NCBI GenBank assembly: GCA_910576895.1
Contig: CAJTJZ010000068.1
Location: 1-15,751, forward strand
Length of the DNA stretch: 15,751 nucleotides
Direction: 5' to 3'
DNA from: an uncultured Lachnospiraceae bacterium
GTDB lineage: Bacteria > Bacillota > Clostridia > Lachnospirales > Lachnospiraceae
The notes under the pieces are model-generated. The model made no database searches. It was not told the DNA's origin and saw only the letters and a list, made by a program, of their open reading frames with translations. The position numbers were made by a program, and so were the translations under genes. Below, piece after piece: positions 12,806-15,751 of the stretch (position 1 is the stretch's first letter; each line of letters begins with the position of its first letter).

Positions 12806-13636
12806 ATGGAGCAGAAATTAATTTTTTTGGATATTGATGGTACTTTGACTGAACCAGGGAAAAATGTCCCACCTCCATCTGCAGTTGATGCAGTTTGTCG
12901 GGCAAGAGGAAAAGGGCATAAAGTAGTATTGTGTTCTGGGCGAAATTATGGAATGCTTTTTCCTGTGGTGCAGTATGGTTTTGATGGGCTGATAGCAAGT
13001 GCTGGTGGCTATATTGAGTATGACAGTCAGGTGGTCTATGACTGCCCAATGACTTCACAGCAGCAGACGAAAGTGATGGATATTTTTAAGGAAAGTGGTA
13101 TTTATCGTACAATAGGAGGTAGGAATCATAGTTATACAGATGAGGGATTTAAGGAATTTTTAGCGGAAAATACGCAATCGGAAGCTAATAGTGAATTGTT
13201 GCGATGGAGGATTCAAATTGAAAATGAATTGGGCATTTATCCTATGTCTGAATATGATGGTGAACCTATCTATGGCATGGCGTTTATGAGTCGTGGGGCA
13301 GAGCGTTTGAAAAAACCTATGCAGATATTGCAAGAGGAATTTGATTTCTGTATACAGGATGAGGATGCTTGTGGTATTGTAAATGGAGAACTTTCAAGTA
13401 AGGATTTTGATAAAGGAAAGGCAGTAGAAAGATTATGTGATTTTCTGAGCATTTCTAAAGAGAATACAATTGCCTTTGGAGATAGTATGAATGATTTGGA
13501 AATGCTTCAGGCTGTAGAAGTTGGTGTTTGTATGGCAAATGGCAGCCCTTCTCTTTTAAAGATTGCTGATATGGTATGCCCATCTGTAACAGAAGATGGA
13601 CTTTTTAAAGCTTTTCAAAAATTGGAATTATTTTAA
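12806..13636 (+). CDS. HAD-IIB (Cof-type) sugar phosphatase
   Basis: AAAGGAG (12795-12801) precedes the ATG. The 276-residue protein has motif I DIDGT (nucleophile D9, acid/base D11), motif II S44 (LCSGR), motif III K205 (DKGKAVERL) and motif IV GDSMND (D226, D230). A C2 cap lies between motifs II and III, typical of the Cof/sucrose-phosphatase subclass. It is the first gene of an operon with an amylosucrase-like enzyme, 17 nt apart, and divergent from a PTS gene. A plausible substrate is the sugar phosphate made by that PTS, for example sucrose-6-phosphate. Cof proteins are promiscuous, so a general role in detoxifying sugar phosphates is possible. Confidence 0.88.
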   Translation: MEQKLIFLDIDGTLTEPGKNVPPPSAVDAVCRARGKGHKVVLCSGRNYGMLFPVVQYGFDGLIASAGGYIEYDSQVVYDCPMTSQQQTKVMDIFKESGIYRTIGGRNHSYTDEGFKEFLAENTQSEANSELLRWRIQIENELGIYPMSEYDGEPIYGMAFMSRGAERLKKPMQILQEEFDFCIQDEDACGIVNGELSSKDFDKGKAVERLCDFLSISKENTIAFGDSMNDLEMLQAVEVGVCMANGSPSLLKIADMVCPSVTEDGLFKAFQKLELF

Positions 13637-13653
13637 GAAAGCAGGTGATAGAA

Positions 13654-15519
13654 ATGACCAAGGAGGAAGAAATATTGTTTCAAAATCGCATATCTCGCCA
13701 TATAGATGAATTGCGATGGTTGTATATGGAGCTTTATGATAATAGCTCTATGTTTGCAGAATTGTGTCAGAAGCTTTATGATTTTGCAGCAGAACGGTCG
13801 GAAGCTTTGAAAAAACGAGATTTAGAGAGAGAAGCGAATCCTGAGTGGTATAAATCCAATTCGATTACAGGGATGATGATGTATATTGATAATTTTGCTG
13901 TGAATTTGAATGGATTACGGGAAAAGTTGCCTTATATTCAGCAGGCTGGTGTAAATCTTTTGCATTTGATGCCTTTTTTGGACACTGTACCAGAACGTAG
14001 TGATGGTGGTTATGCAGTGGCGGATTTTCGTACTGTTAGGACTGATTTAGGAACGATGGAAGATTTGGAAAAACTGGCCATGGTATGTCATAAAAAAGGA
14101 ATTAATCTATGCATGGATTTTGTAATGAACCATACAAGTCAAGATCATGAATGGGCAAAAAAAGCTCGTCAAGGAGACGGGGAATATATGAGCCGATATT
14201 TCTTTTTTTCCGATCCTTCGATACCAGCAGAGTATGAAAAAACAGTACCTCAGGTATTTCCTACTACTGCACCGGGGAATTTTACATGGCTAGATGACTG
14301 TAAACATTATGTTATGACTTCTTTTTATCCTTACCAATGGGATTTAAACTATCAGAATCCACGAGTGTTCAATGAGATGATGTATAATTTTCTTTTTCTA
14401 GCAAATAAAGGAATGGATATGATTCGCATTGATGCTGTGCCATACATATGGAAAGAACTGGGAACAGATTGTCGCAACCGCCCACAAGTTCATACTATTG
14501 TTCGTATGATGCGAATGATTAATGAAATTGTTTGTCCAAGTGTGATACTACTAGGAGAAGTCGTTATGGAACCAGTCAAGGTAGTTCCTTACTTTGGAAC
14601 GATAGATAAGCCAGAGTGCCATCTTTTATATAATGTGACTACTATGTGTACCACATGGCATACAGTAGCTACCAAAGATACACGTTTGCTGCGTAGACAG
14701 TTGGATGCAGTAAATGCCCTACCAAAGAAATATGTATTTCTTAATTATCTTCGCTGTCATGATGACATTGGATGGGGATTGGATTATGAGTGGCTTAATT
14801 TGAACTTTGGCATAGATGAAGTGCTTCATAAGCGGTATTTAAATGATTATTTTCAAGGATTTGTAGATAATAGCACTAGTCGAGGAGAATTATATAATGA
14901 TGATATTACTAGTGGTGATGCTAGACTTTGTGGTACAACAGCAAGCTTGTGCGGTATCGAAAAGGCAGGATTTGAGCAAGATCATATAGCGATGGAACGA
15001 GCAGTCCTTTTTGATCTTACATTACATGCCATGATGTTTATGCAAACTGGCATTCCTATGCTATATAGCGGAGATGAACTAGCTCAGGTAAATGATTATA
15101 GCTATAAGAAAGATCCAAAAAAAGCAGCAGACAGTCGTTATTTGCACCGAGGCAGAATGAAATGGGAACTTTCAAAGCATATGCATGATTTAGAAACGCC
15201 GGAAGGAAAAGTATTTTGTGGATTGAATGCACTGATCGATTTGCGAGGGACTTGCCCAGCATTTAGTACACAAGCAGATGTATGGACTTTGGATACTGGT
15301 GACAATGGTTTGCTGGCTATTGGGCGATATGCCAGTGGGCAGAAAGTTATTGGTATATTTAATTTCACAGAGTGGGAAAAGATAGTTACTTTTTCCCATG
15401 ACCAAGGAGAATTTAGAGATATGCTGACGGGTAAGCATTATTTACTGCAAAATTTGTCTGTTCCAGCGTATGGTTTTTATTATCTGGAACAAAAGAATGA
15501 AGAAAATAAAAAAAATTGA
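13654..15519 (+). CDS. Amylosucrase-like glycoside hydrolase (GH13, subfamily 4 type)
   Basis: AGGTGA (13643-13648) best fits the ATG at 13654; a GTG at 13645 is less well placed. The 621-residue protein matches the length (about 630) and text of amylosucrases: FVMNHTSQDHEWA (H160), QWDLNYQNPRVF (228-239), MIRIDAVPYIWK with nucleophile D260, GEVV with acid/base E302, and LNYLRCHDDIGW with D370 as the stabilising Asp. The N-terminal helical part has the family's pattern (R..ELRWLYMELY). It should split sucrose and build alpha-1,4-glucan, or hydrolyse sucrose. It has no signal peptide and is intracellular. P199 replaces the Arg expected at position 226 of the Neisseria enzyme, by alignment from memory. 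Confidence 0.88.
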   Translation: MTKEEEILFQNRISRHIDELRWLYMELYDNSSMFAELCQKLYDFAAERSEALKKRDLEREANPEWYKSNSITGMMMYIDNFAVNLNGLREKLPYIQQAGVNLLHLMPFLDTVPERSDGGYAVADFRTVRTDLGTMEDLEKLAMVCHKKGINLCMDFVMNHTSQDHEWAKKARQGDGEYMSRYFFFSDPSIPAEYEKTVPQVFPTTAPGNFTWLDDCKHYVMTSFYPYQWDLNYQNPRVFNEMMYNFLFLANKGMDMIRIDAVPYIWKELGTDCRNRPQVHTIVRMMRMINEIVCPSVILLGEVVMEPVKVVPYFGTIDKPECHLLYNVTTMCTTWHTVATKDTRLLRRQLDAVNALPKKYVFLNYLRCHDDIGWGLDYEWLNLNFGIDEVLHKRYLNDYFQGFVDNSTSRGELYNDDITSGDARLCGTTASLCGIEKAGFEQDHIAMERAVLFDLTLHAMMFMQTGIPMLYSGDELAQVNDYSYKKDPKKAADSRYLHRGRMKWELSKHMHDLETPEGKVFCGLNALIDLRGTCPAFSTQADVWTLDTGDNGLLAIGRYASGQKVIGIFNFTEWEKIVTFSHDQGEFRDMLTGKHYLLQNLSVPAYGFYYLEQKNEENKKN

Positions 15520-15530
15520 AAGAAATCTTA

Positions 15531-15556
15531 GAACAGTTTATGTGAAAAACTGTTTC
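15531..15556 (+). terminator. Possible terminator after the amylosucrase gene
   Basis: AACAGTTT (15532-15539) pairs with AAACTGTT (15547-15554), an 8-bp stem with a 7-nt loop, followed only by TTCCTGAT. The tail is poor, so termination may be partial. Confidence 0.4.
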
Positions 15557-15711
15557 CTGATATAGATTTTGAAATAACATATGAAAAAAATAAAAATTTT
15601 TATATCAAATCATAAAGCATTATTTTTGACTGAAAGTGGTAACTATTTTAGTTTTTAGAAAAAAGTGTGATTTTTATTAAAATAGCATTTTTTATTAAGA
15701 CATTTCCTTGT

Positions 15712-15751
15712 ATTTTTGCTATAATAGCAAAAATATAAGGAGGTGATACAG
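15712..15751 (+). promoter_or_regulatory. Promoter, overlapping palindrome and SD of a downstream gene
   Basis: ATTTTTGCTA (15712-15721) and TAGCAAAAAT (15725-15734) are perfect 10-bp arms around TAA, and the palindrome contains an extended -10 (TGC-TATAAT, 15717-15725). No clear -35 is seen. AAGGAGGTGATACAG at the window edge (15737-15751) looks like the ribosome binding site of a gene beginning just outside. Confidence 0.55.

Overview
The window looks like chromosomal DNA of a low-GC Bacillota, probably a gut Clostridia or Erysipelotrichia type. It is AT-rich, has strong AAGGAGG-type ribosome binding sites, many ATGA start/stop overlaps, near-consensus TTGACA/TATAAT promoters, and a glucose-superfamily PTS permease. 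The species cannot be fixed from the sequence.

Positions 1 to about 9300 read as an accessory, mosaic region. At the left edge a minus-strand promoter drives a short leader peptide with mutually exclusive downstream hairpins, which points to an attenuated gene just outside the window. Next come two very small plus-strand ORFs (397-650). These are followed by a cluster of a class I methyltransferase with a very basic tail, a possible DUF6483-like protein and two overlapping unknown genes (846-2665). Antisense to the end of this cluster lies what looks like the severed N-terminus of an ABC ATPase (2662-2739). Then follows a complete response regulator/histidine kinase/ABC exporter system (2921-7832), made of an OmpR-type regulator, a kinase with almost no extracellular loop, a 50-residue membrane peptide, an ATPase and two ABC-2 permeases. 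An 11-bp direct-repeat array sits in front of the exporter part. A convergent tyrosine recombinase (7943-8863) and a doubly truncated TetR remnant (about 8981-9283) close this half.

Positions 9300 to 15751 hold a sugar locus that looks like a stable, regulated unit. A LacI-type repressor and a PTS EIIBCA permease of the sucrose/trehalose branch lie on the minus strand. A HAD-IIB phosphatase and an amylosucrase-like GH13 enzyme lie divergently on the plus strand. The shared 269-bp intergenic region holds a perfect TTGACA-N17-TATAAT promoter and two LacI-type palindromes with a CG centre, one for each direction. A 100-bp palindromic element separates the PTS gene from the repressor gene.

The most interesting idea is metabolic. 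The PTS would deliver sucrose-6-phosphate, yet no GH32 sucrose-6-phosphate hydrolase is present here. The phosphatase and amylosucrase could instead make free sucrose and turn it into intracellular alpha-glucan plus fructose. This is an inference from gene content. No CRISPR array, tRNA or rRNA was seen.
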